A DNA stretch of 64,000 bases, taken from contig JAFOIV010000125.1 in assembly GCA_017420535.1 (NCBI GenBank), positions 1-64,000 on the forward strand. The letters are read 5' to 3'. Shown one piece after another: positions 1 through 9,860 of the stretch. Under the pieces are notes generated by a model. The model made no database searches and was not told the DNA's origin. It saw nothing but the letters and a program-made list of their open reading frames with translations. Numbering within the stretch: the first letter of the stretch is position 1; each line of letters begins with the position of its first letter. Made by a program: the position numbers and the translations under genes. The DNA is from Eubacterium sp. (GTDB lineage: Bacteria; Bacillota; Clostridia; Lachnospirales; Lachnospiraceae).

Positions 1-1215
1 CCTTTGATCTATAACTAGCTTTGCCCCTACAGAAAGAATAAGAAGGTCAAGTATATGCTGGATAAAATTTGCTATAACGCTGGATGTATGACCAATCATA
101 GCAGTTTTATATCCTGCCCTTACATAATCTGCCTGCAGATTCCCCCATTTTTCTTCAAATTTTTCTTCAAGTGCAAAAGACTTAATAGTCTGAATTCCAT
201 TTATAGCTTCAACAAGAAAAGACTGAGAAGCAGCTCCAGTCTCAAACTTTTTATCAAGACTTTTCTTATATAAAGGGGTTATTATAGCTGAAAGCAATGC
301 AAAGAATGGTATTGCCAGAATAACTATAAGCGTTAATAACTTACTATAAAATAGCATCACTACAATATAGACTATGATAAACAATACATCTATCATAGAG
401 GAAAGCGGTGTTCCAGTAAGGAAATTTCTTATTTGATCAAGTTCTCTTACTCTGGCTACGGTTTCACCCGCCCTCCTGCTCTCAAAATATTTAAGCGGAA
501 GTGAAAATAAGTGTTTAAATAGTCTCTGACTCAGGATCACATCGATTCTATTTGTTGTATGTACAAAGAGATATGCTTTACAGATACTTATCATCAGTTC
601 ATAAATATAGACAATAAGAATCCCAATAGATATGGTATATAATGTATTAAGTGTTCTATGTGTAAGGACTTTATCTACTACCACCTGCGTCATTAAGGGT
701 GTACATATTCCCAAAATCTGAATAAAAAGTACCGCTATAAGAACAGTGATAAACTGCTTCTTAAATTTTATAATAGTAGGTATAAACCAGTTAAATCCGA
801 ACTTCTTTCCACTTATTTCATCACTATCTACGTCAGTAACTTTTTTCCCTAGGATTATACATTTACCTGTTATTATTTCATAAAGTTCTTCCTTACTTAC
901 AGTCTCTGATTTGCCATAAGAAGGTCTCATAATAATGTATTTATCTTCCTTTTTTCCAAGGATTATAAGGAATTCTCCATCCTTAGATGCAGCCATCACA
1001 GGCACTGTAAGATCTTTCATTATTTTATCTTTAAATTCTGCATATCTTACCTTAAGCCCCATTCTCTTTGCAGTTTTAATAATAAACACGTCTTTATCAT
1101 CTGCCGCTTTAATTTTTTTCTCTAAATCCTTATCATGATTTTCAACTTTTAGCAGCTTAAGTATTATCATAAAACATACATATGCTGAATTGTTTTTACT
1201 ATCTGTTTTATTCAT
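1..1215 (-). CDS. Type I secretion ABC transporter with C39-like domain (partial, 3' end outside window)
   Basis: The minus strand reads as one open frame from an ATG at 1215 (upstream GGGAG) to the window edge, about 405 residues. The first ~130 residues look like a peptidase C39-like domain, but a Tyr (SAYVCFMIIL) seems to stand where peptidases have the catalytic Cys, as in HlyB. That points to substrate docking rather than leader cleavage. A membrane domain follows, with family text such as CTPLMTQVVVDKVL, FEARRAGETVARVRELDQ-like sequence (here FESRRAGETVARVRELDQ) and a LSSMIDVLF segment. The ATPase domain would lie beyond position 1. It sits just downstream of the RTX gene, so it is the likely exporter of that protein. 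The membrane-fusion partner is not in the window. Confidence 0.85.
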   Translation of the reverse strand, partial: MNKTDSKNNSAYVCFMIILKLLKVENHDKDLEKKIKAADDKDVFIIKTAKRMGLKVRYAEFKDKIMKDLTVPVMAASKDGEFLIILGKKEDKYIIMRPSYGKSETVSKEELYEIITGKCIILGKKVTDVDSDEISGKKFGFNWFIPTIIKFKKQFITVLIAVLFIQILGICTPLMTQVVVDKVLTHRTLNTLYTISIGILIVYIYELMISICKAYLFVHTTNRIDVILSQRLFKHLFSLPLKYFESRRAGETVARVRELDQIRNFLTGTPLSSMIDVLFIIVYIVVMLFYSKLLTLIVILAIPFFALLSAIITPLYKKSLDKKFETGAASQSFLVEAINGIQTIKSFALEEKFEEKWGNLQADYVRAGYKTAMIGHTSSVIANFIQHILDLLILSVGAKLVIDQR

Positions 1216-1231
1216 TAACTGTTACTCCCAT

Positions 1232-1269
1232 TAAAAAGGGCATTTTCTATATATAGAAAAATGCCCTAA
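1232..1269 (-). terminator. Hairpin terminator between RTX gene and exporter
   Basis: On the minus strand the sequence downstream of the RTX stop forms an AGGGCATTTTCTATATATAGAAAATGCCC-type near-perfect hairpin followed by a T run. The run ends within about 20 bases of the exporter start codon. A terminator here, as between hlyA and hlyB in E. coli, would limit exporter expression to readthrough. Confidence 0.8.
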
Positions 1270-1284
1270 AAAATAATTATTAAA

Positions 1285-4200
1285 TTACATACAAACCCAG
1301 ATATTTCCTTCGTCTGGTGAAGGTTCAATCGTTATCTTCTGAGGTACATCTACATATTCAATGTATGATCCCTCCGACATATCCTGAATAACCATTCCTG
1401 TCATATCCATACATTCTATGTCTTCACCTGTTTCTGCATCTTTTGAATGAATCACACGATACTGGAACGGTATCTCCTTCACAATTCCTTCAGCTTCGAG
1501 ATAAAGGTCATCTATAGAAGGATCATATTCCGCTGCACCGCTTTCTATTAGCTGTGGTTCAGCAATAGGTACACTCAATGAAACAGGTATCTCATTTTCA
1601 TTTCCCTGCTCATTTACTGGTTCTAATATCGCTACTGGTCCTTCTTCGAATGTTTCCTCTACTTCAGGTTCAATACTTATATACTCGGAATCATCTTCAG
1701 GTATCGATTCAACGCTCATCAATACCGGTCCATTAACTACAACAGGTCCATTTACAATAACAGGTCCTTCTTCCATAATCGGTCCATCTATTTCAATTGC
1801 TTCTTGTGGTCTTGAAACATATACAGTTATATTCTCTCCTGTTACAGGATCTTTCTTTTTAAATTCCTTTAAGTAAAGGCATTTACTTTCATAGTTAATT
1901 TCATAAACAGCATTATTAAATGCAACATCATCTACTCCAAATGCCCCCGGCATATACAGTGCATCATATACTGTTACCGCATCTTTATCAGAATAGATAA
2001 ATGTTAAATTTCTTTCATCATGACCCGTTATGACAACATGAAGATCATCTATGGACACACTCTCATCAAAGAATATCTTATTATATTCTTCAAATGTATA
2101 TGCCTTTTCATAAATAGAATCAACTCCATCTCCGTGGCTAAAAACATAAATATCTTCACCCTGACCACCACGTAAAGTGTCATTGCCTTTGCCACCGATT
2201 AAAACAGAATTTCTGAATTCTCCACTCAGTTCATCATTACCATCAAGGCCATAAACAGCTCGTCCATCTACTTCGGAATAGATATTATCATCAGTATCCG
2301 TTCCATATGTTACATACTGATTATTAGGCCCACTGTAGATTTCATCAAACGACATTATAGATCCATCTTCAAATTCAAATGACTCTATATAATGATTAGC
2401 AGAAAGATCATAGGCGTCCTTAATAGTAATCTGATCATCATTTGAATACTTGATTATAAGATCATTAAAATGTCTACTTCTAACTATATCTTCTCGTTTG
2501 ATTCCATTACCAAAGATAAATCTATCGTTGTTATATCTTTCTACATCAAAGCTGACTTTATCATTCTCAATGTCTGTTACTTCATCTATTCCGTCCCCAA
2601 GATTAAAATAATATGTATCATCTCCACTTCCACCTTCTAATACATCATTATCTGTTCCTCCAGAAATAAAATCATTTCCGTCTCCAGCATAGATTTTATC
2701 TCTTTCAGCTCCACCGAAAAGACTATCATTTCCTTCATCTCCATAGATTGTATCATCTCCTTCTCCGCCGTAGATTGTGTCATTTCCTACGCCTCCAAAA
2801 AGATGATCATCTCCTGTTTCCCCATGGATGATGTCATCTCCTTTTTCTCCATAAACATAATCATTGCCTCCACCGGCATAAAAAGTTTCATCAGCAGAAT
2901 ATGCATATGTCTCTTCATTACCTATAACATAATCAGAATCATCACCCAATTTGATAACCGATGCAAAACGTCTTAAATCTTCAAGATTATAAGTCACATC
3001 ATCCAACTCAACATTTTCAAGACAGGCACTTCCACTCAAATAATCATAATGGAACACATTCTTTATAGTTACAGTTTCATCGCCGATCTTATCTTCAATC
3101 ACCAGATTATAACCATCTCTATAAATTTCTATATCTGCTGCTTTAACCCCTTTTAATATAAGCTTATCACTGGTTCTATATTCAGAATGATCAACATTAT
3201 CAATAATGTCATTTCCATCGCCTCTTTCATGGATATAGATATCTATGCCTTCACCACCAGCTAACTCATCGTTACCTTTTCCACCAATGATCACATCATT
3301 TCCAACATTAGCATAAACAATATCATCTCCATCACCTGCATCGATTGTTTCGCATGCGGAATAATTATATGCTGCCTGTGGCATAATTATTTTATCGTTT
3401 CCATCCGTTCCTTTTATCTGGAGTGAAAGTTTTTCAATATCTTCTTTTTCAAGAAGTCCGTCATCAAGTTCTATATTTTCAAGATACTGACTTCCATCAG
3501 CAGAATAGAAAGCTCCTTCAATGGTTATTATTTCATTGGAAATTTTATCTATTACCAAGAGATTATATCCATCTCTTACAATATTTATATCTGATATTTT
3601 CACTCCTTTTAAAACCAGCTTGTCTGATATTCTATATGTGGAAGTATCACGATTGTCGATAATGTCACTTCCATCGCCTCTTTCATGGATATAGATGTCT
3701 GCGCCTTTATCTCCTGTTAATCTGTCATTGCCTTTTCCTCCTATAAGGATATCATCCCCTAAGCCGGCAGATATCTTATCATTTCCAGCACCACCGAAAA
3801 TTACATCATTTCCGTCAGCACTATAGACTTCGTCATCTCCGCCTAATCCATAAATAAGATCGGCATTTTTATTTCCTAACAGACGTTCGCCTTCAGCAGT
3901 ACCGTATATTGCTCCCATAATGTTCGCATCAAGATAATCAAGACATTCAGGAATATGGTCACTGATATAGTCTCTTATCTTAATAAAAGGTGTCAGGTCA
4001 TTAAGATAATGGCCTCCAAAATAGCTTAAATAACTGCAAACACTGGCTATTTGTCTCTTACTTACACTTCCTGTCTGATAGCCTATACCTATGGCAAGAT
4101 TTATCATATCTACATTTATTTCTGTGTTTCCATCTTTTTCTAAAACTAAAAGCAGTTTTAAAAGATCTGAAGCTTCACTACCAACCATGGATATACAATA

Positions 4201-6675
4201 CATATTGCGGATATCTTTGTAGAGCTCAGAAAGGATTGGTCCTGCAGCATTATTAGGATATCTGCTTCCTTCATGGTCTATATATTCCTCGCCTGTCATT
4301 CTTTCAATAACTTTAAGCTCTTTTTCCTTAGCATATCCCCACATCTTGCTGTCATCTATATCTTTGACTCCACATATGAAGTATAATATTGAATCAGTAA
4401 TTTTTAATTTTTCATCATAGGTATCTGCATTCGTAAACTGTTCTACCAGCTTCTTTAATTCCCCTGTTTCATCCTTTGCCATAGCAGAATGAAGAGAACT
4501 TACTGTTCCGTAACTTCTTACATCCGGAAGTCCATCCATTTTTTCTGCTATTTCAGGAGTCATTTTCTCAACAGAATCTATTAATGCTGGCGCAACCCAC
4601 ATCTCACCTATAGCCATCTCACTACCGTCTTCTTTAACATAAGTAGCGCGATTTCCTATAACAACTTCTGTGTCTGTCTTCTCATTTACAGCTTCATAAT
4701 TTAGATTTATCGCCTTGATTCCAAGTTCTTTTAAGGACTTTAATTCGCCCTCTTCAGATTCACCACTTGCATCAGCATCAACCCAGACTTTTAATTTTTC
4801 ATAGATTTCATCATTTTCATCTATAATTCCATCCTTATTAAGATCATATTGGGCAAGAGCTTCAAAACCGTTCTTTGCACGACTTCCATCAGGTAGTAAT
4901 GTTGAATCTCCAAATACTTCCCCACCGTCATCAATCATACCGTTGCCGTTAAGATCTAATGCCAGCAAGCCATTCTCTGTTGTCCAGTTAATTCTTTCTG
5001 CAAATCCATCACAGTTAAGATCAAAATGGACTCCATCCTTGTTCATGGTAGTAACGAAGCCTGTGCCATTAAGGTCGAGGATGAGAGGATCCCTGAGCCA
5101 ATGTGCCTTAATGGACTCTCCCCAAAAATAATCTATATCAAATTCTACCTGATCTAGGAACCAGGAATAACCAGAACATACTAATTCTCCCACTTTTCCA
5201 ACCGCTCTGCATAATAGATATCCTCCGCCAACAACTATTAATAGCCCGCCCAAAATACCTGCTCCTCCACTGGAAAAGCAAGCTATACCAGCATTTAATA
5301 TTATTGGTGCTGCAGTCTTGGGAAGGAAATAACTAATAGCTGAAGTAAAACCAACATCAAATATTTTTTCAATTCCAGTTGCATAATCTCCCGATAAAAT
5401 ATCACTACCGGCATCTATTAATCCTGTAAAAGCTGAAATCCCCCATAAAATATCTCCAGCTATCCCAAAGTCTTTACTATATACTTCCCAACCTTTATAT
5501 GGAATATTTAATATATTATCTTCTAAAACAAAAGTAGAAAGATAGTTACTACTAAGTTCCGCTAGATAACAATGATCCCCTGCCGTTCCTACCATATCAT
5601 CAAAAAAATCTTTAAACGAATCATAAACAATAACGTGCTTTTGGATTCCCCGAGTTAAATTTGGATATTTTTTTCTCAAGTCATCCAAAGTTTTACACTT
5701 CTCATTCTCCTCCTCGGAATTAGTTGTATCATCCCATCCATAAATAGTTGTATCGCGATGAAGGAACCTATAAAAAACAGAATTATCTAATTCATCATAT
5801 TTTTCACCTATTAATTCTTCTCTAAATTCTAATGTGAACTCTGCAACCTCCCTGGTCAAAATAGCCATGTCTTTTAAAAACTTTTTCAACGCTTTATCAT
5901 CATCAGAATAATAAATGGACAGCCAGGAAATCAGATCATCATCTAATCCAAATCCTCTTAACTTGTCATACATAGGATTATCATTATCTATATTTCTATA
6001 AGGAAAAAAATAATTATTATCCTCTGCATCATATTGTTTATCAAAGATAATATTATAATGACCATCTTCATTAACAACATACTTTCCCGACTCATCAACT
6101 TCCACAGCCATATTGAAAAATCTTTTTCGATTTGCAATATCAAACAATTCATTAAAAACCCTATTTTTGTCATATAGTGTATATTGAAGTGAATCACATA
6201 ATCCTTTGATTTTTTCAATTATTTGACGCGGATATCCGTTAATGGATGTAACCTGTTTATTATTTATTAATATATCTAGAGATTCCAGCCACCATATACT
6301 TCCATCAGAATTAAAATTTACTAATTCCACATCTCCTGTTATTCTACTAAACAGCTTCTTTCTTACTTCCATTGTAAGAACAGTATGATTACAACCGTAT
6401 GCAGATTCTATCATATCTGTTATTTCTTTATCATTTAAACATGTAGCCAGATTAAAATTGTATCTGCTCGCATCATTGTTACATAATGAATATGATACTT
6501 CTTCAGCATTTAATCTATTTTTCTTTCCTTCAGAAACAACAAGTAACTTACAATTATTGTTTTTTATTTCTGAAAGAATATCATCAACCAAATACCCCTC
6601 TATCAATTCTTTGGCCGTTGAATTATCGATATTACCATCATTAATTACATTTATTATTTTTTCTTTTGTATTCAT
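1285..6675 (-). CDS. Giant RTX (haemolysin-type Ca-binding repeat) secreted protein, module 1
   Basis: 1796 residues with no N-terminal signal peptide, as expected for a type I secretion substrate. Residues 1-400 are a unique N-terminal region. About 404-506 is hydrophobic and Gly/Ala-rich and could insert into a membrane. About 523-695 is a Ca-binding, EF-hand-like cassette (RDPLILDLNGTG, DLNGNGMIDDGG, DLNKDGIIDENDE). RTX nonapeptide blocks (GGxGxDxUx type) occur near 926-990, 1110-1150, 1250-1355 and 1470-1510, with an internal duplication of ~190 residues. The last ~190 residues are acidic and Pro/Val-rich (EGPVIVNGPVVVNGPV). The start has AAGGAA upstream and lies 8 bases after the small membrane gene. 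No known toxin enzyme domain is recognised, so pore-forming, adhesin or antibacterial roles are all possible. Confidence 0.85.
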   Translation of the reverse strand: MNTKEKIINVINDGNIDNSTAKELIEGYLVDDILSEIKNNNCKLLVVSEGKKNRLNAEEVSYSLCNNDASRYNFNLATCLNDKEITDMIESAYGCNHTVLTMEVRKKLFSRITGDVELVNFNSDGSIWWLESLDILINNKQVTSINGYPRQIIEKIKGLCDSLQYTLYDKNRVFNELFDIANRKRFFNMAVEVDESGKYVVNEDGHYNIIFDKQYDAEDNNYFFPYRNIDNDNPMYDKLRGFGLDDDLISWLSIYYSDDDKALKKFLKDMAILTREVAEFTLEFREELIGEKYDELDNSVFYRFLHRDTTIYGWDDTTNSEEENEKCKTLDDLRKKYPNLTRGIQKHVIVYDSFKDFFDDMVGTAGDHCYLAELSSNYLSTFVLEDNILNIPYKGWEVYSKDFGIAGDILWGISAFTGLIDAGSDILSGDYATGIEKIFDVGFTSAISYFLPKTAAPIILNAGIACFSSGGAGILGGLLIVVGGGYLLCRAVGKVGELVCSGYSWFLDQVEFDIDYFWGESIKAHWLRDPLILDLNGTGFVTTMNKDGVHFDLNCDGFAERINWTTENGLLALDLNGNGMIDDGGEVFGDSTLLPDGSRAKNGFEALAQYDLNKDGIIDENDEIYEKLKVWVDADASGESEEGELKSLKELGIKAINLNYEAVNEKTDTEVVIGNRATYVKEDGSEMAIGEMWVAPALIDSVEKMTPEIAEKMDGLPDVRSYGTVSSLHSAMAKDETGELKKLVEQFTNADTYDEKLKITDSILYFICGVKDIDDSKMWGYAKEKELKVIERMTGEEYIDHEGSRYPNNAAGPILSELYKDIRNMYCISMVGSEASDLLKLLLVLEKDGNTEINVDMINLAIGIGYQTGSVSKRQIASVCSYLSYFGGHYLNDLTPFIKIRDYISDHIPECLDYLDANIMGAIYGTAEGERLLGNKNADLIYGLGGDDEVYSADGNDVIFGGAGNDKISAGLGDDILIGGKGNDRLTGDKGADIYIHERGDGSDIIDNRDTSTYRISDKLVLKGVKISDINIVRDGYNLLVIDKISNEIITIEGAFYSADGSQYLENIELDDGLLEKEDIEKLSLQIKGTDGNDKIIMPQAAYNYSACETIDAGDGDDIVYANVGNDVIIGGKGNDELAGGEGIDIYIHERGDGNDIIDNVDHSEYRTSDKLILKGVKAADIEIYRDGYNLVIEDKIGDETVTIKNVFHYDYLSGSACLENVELDDVTYNLEDLRRFASVIKLGDDSDYVIGNEETYAYSADETFYAGGGNDYVYGEKGDDIIHGETGDDHLFGGVGNDTIYGGEGDDTIYGDEGNDSLFGGAERDKIYAGDGNDFISGGTDNDVLEGGSGDDTYYFNLGDGIDEVTDIENDKVSFDVERYNNDRFIFGNGIKREDIVRSRHFNDLIIKYSNDDQITIKDAYDLSANHYIESFEFEDGSIMSFDEIYSGPNNQYVTYGTDTDDNIYSEVDGRAVYGLDGNDELSGEFRNSVLIGGKGNDTLRGGQGEDIYVFSHGDGVDSIYEKAYTFEEYNKIFFDESVSIDDLHVVITGHDERNLTFIYSDKDAVTVYDALYMPGAFGVDDVAFNNAVYEINYESKCLYLKEFKKKDPVTGENITVYVSRPQEAIEIDGPIMEEGPVIVNGPVVVNGPVLMSVESIPEDDSEYISIEPEVEETFEEGPVAILEPVNEQGNENEIPVSLSVPIAEPQLIESGAAEYDPSIDDLYLEAEGIVKEIPFQYRVIHSKDAETGEDIECMDMTGMVIQDMSEGSYIEYVDVPQKITIEPSPDEGNIWVCM
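4601..5106 (-). repeat. 506-bp Ca-binding cassette, copy A
   Basis: This stretch matches 7316-7821 over 506 bases without gaps. I count 23 mismatches (about 95.5% identity), and only two change a residue (Thr/Ala and Lys/Arg). It encodes the EF-hand-like domain from HWLRDPLILDLNG to about EMAIGEM. The flanks on both sides diverge strongly. Confidence 0.9.
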
Positions 6676-6683
6676 CTTGTTCC

Positions 6684-7043
6684 TTACCTATTTGTCAATA
6701 ATATAAGAATAAAATATATTCCCCCTAAAATATTAAGAAGGCAAACGCAAAATTGTATTGAATGATATTTATATTTGTCATTTTTACAATTATTGTAGTC
6801 AAATCGAAAACTAGCATCTTCAATTAATGCAACAAAAAAAGATCCTATAAATAACAATACAACAAATATTGGTTTTATAATTATTATTACTATAATAATT
6901 ATTGCCGCCAATATACCTTCAATTATTAAAATTCTCTTTCTTGTTTTATCTTTAAAATTGTCTACATTAAAATTCCAAAATAAACCCAATATAAGATATA
7001 TAACCATCAAAATATAACTAACTACTTCATTTATAAGCTCCAT
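6684..7043 (-). CDS. Small four-segment membrane protein upstream of RTX gene (module 1)
   Basis: 119 residues with about four hydrophobic segments (VVSYILMVIYLILGLFW, ILAAIIIIVIIIIKPIFVVLL, FIGSFFVALI, LLNILGGIYFILILL), so an integral membrane protein. Its stop is 8 bases before the RTX start, and the RTX ribosome site (AAGGAA) lies in that gap, so the two are co-translated. It occupies the same slot as the small proteins at 9378 and 9878 and has similar size and hydrophobicity, but its sequence is clearly different from those two. The pairing suggests an immunity protein, secretion helper or membrane partner specific to its RTX gene. This is inference; no family was recognised. Confidence 0.7.
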   Translation of the reverse strand: MELINEVVSYILMVIYLILGLFWNFNVDNFKDKTRKRILIIEGILAAIIIIVIIIIKPIFVVLLFIGSFFVALIEDASFRFDYNNCKNDKYKYHSIQFCVCLLNILGGIYFILILLTNR

Positions 7044-7060
7044 TTTTTCTAATACTCCTT

Positions 7061-7195
7061 TTCACTTCGCTAAACAGGCCTCCTTTCAAAACGCAGCCTA
7101 TCTAGTATATATATATATACCTTTTGTCAAGACTAATTCTCTTATTTTTCAAGGGATTTAGCCATTTTTTATGCAATCGCATAGCAAAAATCAAC
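7061..7195 (-). repeat. Module leader repeat, copy 1
   Basis: Direct repeat shared with 9725-9860 and, in shorter form, 10231-10300. It contains TTGACA, an AT-dinucleotide tract, CTAGATAGG, a conserved GGCTGCGTTTTG stretch and an AAAGGAGG. Copies 1 and 2 also share the last codons of the preceding module's RTX reading frame (…CYAIA stop). Confidence 0.9.
7099..7130 (-). promoter_or_regulatory. Promoter of module 1 with TA tract in spacer
   Basis: Minus strand: TTGACA (7125-7130), AAAGG, seven TA units, C, then TAGATA (7099-7104), a 20-base spacer. If the alternative -10 TATACT (7104-7109) is used, the spacer is 15. The repeat tract is where slipped-strand mispairing could change promoter spacing. 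Confidence 0.6.
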
Positions 7196-9375
7196 GTCAA
7201 TATTTTCTCTTAATACGTCACTACCTTTTCCACCATAGATGATATAAGTACCCAATCCTGCCAGAATCTTATCGTCTCCATCGCTACTAAAGATAATGCT
7301 GTTTCCATCTTTATCATCTCACCTATAGCCATCTCACTACCGTCTTCTTTAACATAAGTAGCGCGATTTCCTATAACAACTTCCGTGTCAGTCTTCTCAT
7401 TGACAGCTTCATAATTTAGATTTATCGCCTTGATTCCAAGTTCCTTTAAAGACTTTAATTCTCCTTCTTCAGATTCACCACTTGCATCAGCATCAACCCA
7501 GACTTTTAATCTTTCATAGATTTCATCATTTTCATCTATAATTCCATCCTTATTCAGATCATATTGAGCAAGAGCTTCAAAACCATTCTTTGCACGACTT
7601 CCATCAGGTAGTAATGTTGAATCTCCAAATACTTCCCCACCATCATCAATCATACCGTTGCCGTTAAGATCTAATGCCAGCAGGCCGTTCTCTGTTGTCC
7701 AGTTGATCCTTTCTGCAAATCCATCACAGTTAAGGTCAAAATGAACTCCATCCTTATTCATGGTTGTAACAAAGCCTGCGCCATTAAGGTCGAGGATGAG
7801 AGGATCTCTGAGCCAATGTGCTAATATAGCATCATACTTTCCACTCTCAAGTGCTTTTTCAAATTTTTTTGACAGCCAATCTATCCCTATACCAATAAGT
7901 TCCTTGTAGGCATCTACTAATACTCCTGATCCAACTAGCAGCCCAAATGCAACAAAAAGTGCAAATCCAGGTCCTGATGAAATTGCCAGCCCCACACAAA
8001 CATCCACTATTAAAGGCGTTAATGTTTTACCTGCTACATAGCCTAACAACACTCCTACTCCTGAGTCTTTTACAGTATTATAAGCTTCATCATAATTGCC
8101 ATTGTGCATTTCTACCACATAATCAATAACTGTAAAAGCAAGTGATGCATATGTTAACCCTTTTCCTATTTTTTCAAACTTATATGCACTTTCAATCCAC
8201 CCATCACAGAGTGATAGATCCCCCTCTATTGAATAATAAAACTCTTTTGTTCTTGAACCATATTCTTTTAGTCCCTTACTGGTTGCCTTTAGTAATCCAT
8301 CAATCGCTTTCCCTTCTTGAATTTTTGAAAAAGCCTCTAGATATGAGCAATAATTCCCTGCCACATCTAATACAGTATTTAATAAATCTATATTTTCATC
8401 TAACTCATTATCTTTTTTACTGTTTGAGTCTTTAACAGTATTATAAAGATGTGGATAATCAGTAATTAGATAGTCTTTTGTTATATAATTATTACCAAAT
8501 TGAGGAACATTGTCATTAGATACTGATACGTTATATTTTTCGATAAATCTAACACTTTCAGAAGAAAGAATCATAAATTCTCTCATAAACTTATTAAACG
8601 CTTGATCTTCTCTGGAATACTTCATAGTCATCAAAGATGCCATTTCTTCATTAAAATTTAATTTTCTTAATAAATTGTATAATTTTTTATCCTCTTCTGA
8701 AATCTTAAAAGGAAGTACCATCTTATTATTAATTCCATCACTTGGAAAGAGATGCAGTTTTACATAACCATTATCATGTCTAATATATTCTCCCTTGTCA
8801 TCCACCTCAGCAATAATAGTCGCATATAATCCACGATTTTGAATATCAAAGTAATCATTGAATACAGCATTTATTTCTCTTGCCGAATACCCCAACATGT
8901 TACACAATTCTATTATTTTATTAATTTTTTCTCTTGAAACACCGTTTATTGATGTTATTTTTTCATTATTGATCAATTCTTCAAGTGACTCTAACCAACC
9001 ATCATTATTATCAGTATTAAAATATATCGCATAAATATCCCCGGATAATTTTTCAAATAATTCCTTTTTAATTCCGGAAATAATTTCCTCATTATCAATT
9101 CCAAATTTACTATTTACAAGTGACAATATTTCCGAATCATCCAGACACTTGTATGCTTCAGATTCACTTAAACTACACAAACTTTCTTCATTTAAGCTAA
9201 CTTCATATGCTATTTCCGTTGCATTTATACCATTTTTTGTTCCTTCAGATACAATTATTCTTCTACCTTGCATTTCATCAAGAATACTGTTACTCAGAAA
9301 TTTTGCTATTTTTCTAAGGAAAATATTTTTATCACCTGACATTTCAATTATTTTTATTATCTCGTCTTTATTCAT
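7169..9375 (-). pseudogene. Truncated, frameshifted RTX paralogue, module 2
   Basis: An ATG at 9375 opens 721 codons ending at 7210. I prefer this start because GGAG sits 6 bases upstream inside the end of the preceding gene; the frame itself extends to 9414. The N-terminal ~500 residues are a diverged homologue of module 1 (SEGTKNGINATEIAYEV against SEGKKNRLNAEEVSYSL), with a hydrophobic stretch at ~405-498, then the shared Ca-binding cassette. At about 7316 the frame shifts. In another frame 7169-7315 reads DKDGNSIIFSSDGDDKILAGLG, IIYGGKGSD and ends CYAIA-stop, which is RTX-repeat sequence. An internal deletion therefore appears to have fused the cassette out of frame to an RTX remnant. The protein could still be made but lacks RTX repeats, and probably the secretion signal. 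Confidence 0.8.
7316..7821 (-). repeat. 506-bp Ca-binding cassette, copy B
   Basis: Partner of 4601-5106: same length, no gaps, 23 mismatches by eye, 21 of them synonymous. One boundary falls exactly at the frameshift junction and the other at the HWLRDP codons. Confidence 0.9.
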
Positions 9376-9377
9376 CG

Positions 9378-9707
9378 TCATCTCCAAATTGATAAAACTA
9401 TTATAAACATACAAATATAAAATACTAATTCAATCCAAGTATCTTTATCAATATCGCTCATATGGGGTCTCCTAATGCCTCGACATCTACAATGCCACAA
9501 CAAATAACAACTAGACATAAGCATCGATCCCCATATCATTGAAAAAAATGCAATACCTGAATGAAAAAAAGTCACTACAAAGGCAATTGTCGCAACTAAA
9601 ACTCCAATGATAAACATTATTTTTTTTAGTTTTTCTGTTATAATTTCACTACCATATATAAACACCAATGCTAGACCAATAAAAAATCTCAAATAAATAT
9701 GATTCAT
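9378..9707 (-). CDS. Small membrane protein, module 2
   Basis: 109 residues with three to four hydrophobic segments. It is a clear paralogue of the 9878-10216 product (shared SDIDK-TWIELVFYIC, IVLSIWR at the C-terminus, FTMIWGS/FSMIWGS in the middle). Its last codons TGG AGA TGA contain the GGAG ribosome site of the following RTX gene, so the two are translationally coupled. Start ATG at 9707 follows AAGGAG. Function unknown. Position suggests a dedicated partner (immunity-like or chaperone-like) of the adjacent RTX gene. Confidence 0.75.
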   Translation of the reverse strand: MNHIYLRFFIGLALVFIYGSEIITEKLKKIMFIIGVLVATIAFVVTFFHSGIAFFSMIWGSMLMSSCYLLWHCRCRGIRRPHMSDIDKDTWIELVFYICMFIIVLSIWR

Positions 9708-9724
9708 TTTCTTTATCTCCTTGT

Positions 9725-9860
9725 TACTTCACTAAACAGGCCTCCTTTCAAAACGCAGCCTATCTAGTATATATATATATGCCTTTTGTCAAGACTAATT
9801 CTCTTATTTTTCAATGGATTTAGCCATTTTTATGCAATCGCATAACAAAAGTTAACGTCA
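9725..9860 (-). repeat. Module leader repeat, copy 2
   Basis: Near-identical to 7061-7195 over the whole length, including the AT tract, TTGACA, the GCGATTGCATAA end of a former RTX frame and the AAAGGAGG leader. Confidence 0.9.
9761..9792 (-). promoter_or_regulatory. Promoter of module 2 with AT tract in spacer
   Basis: TTGACA at 9787-9792 and TAGATA at 9761-9766 are separated by 20 bases that include 13 alternating A/T bases. The alternative -10 TATACT gives a 15-base spacer. Confidence 0.6.

Noticed and set aside
3423..3662. Plus-strand frames antisense to the RTX gene, as also at 4943, 7947, 8142 and 9149
   Set aside because: All are opposite strongly supported minus-strand coding sequence and show no start signals or domains.
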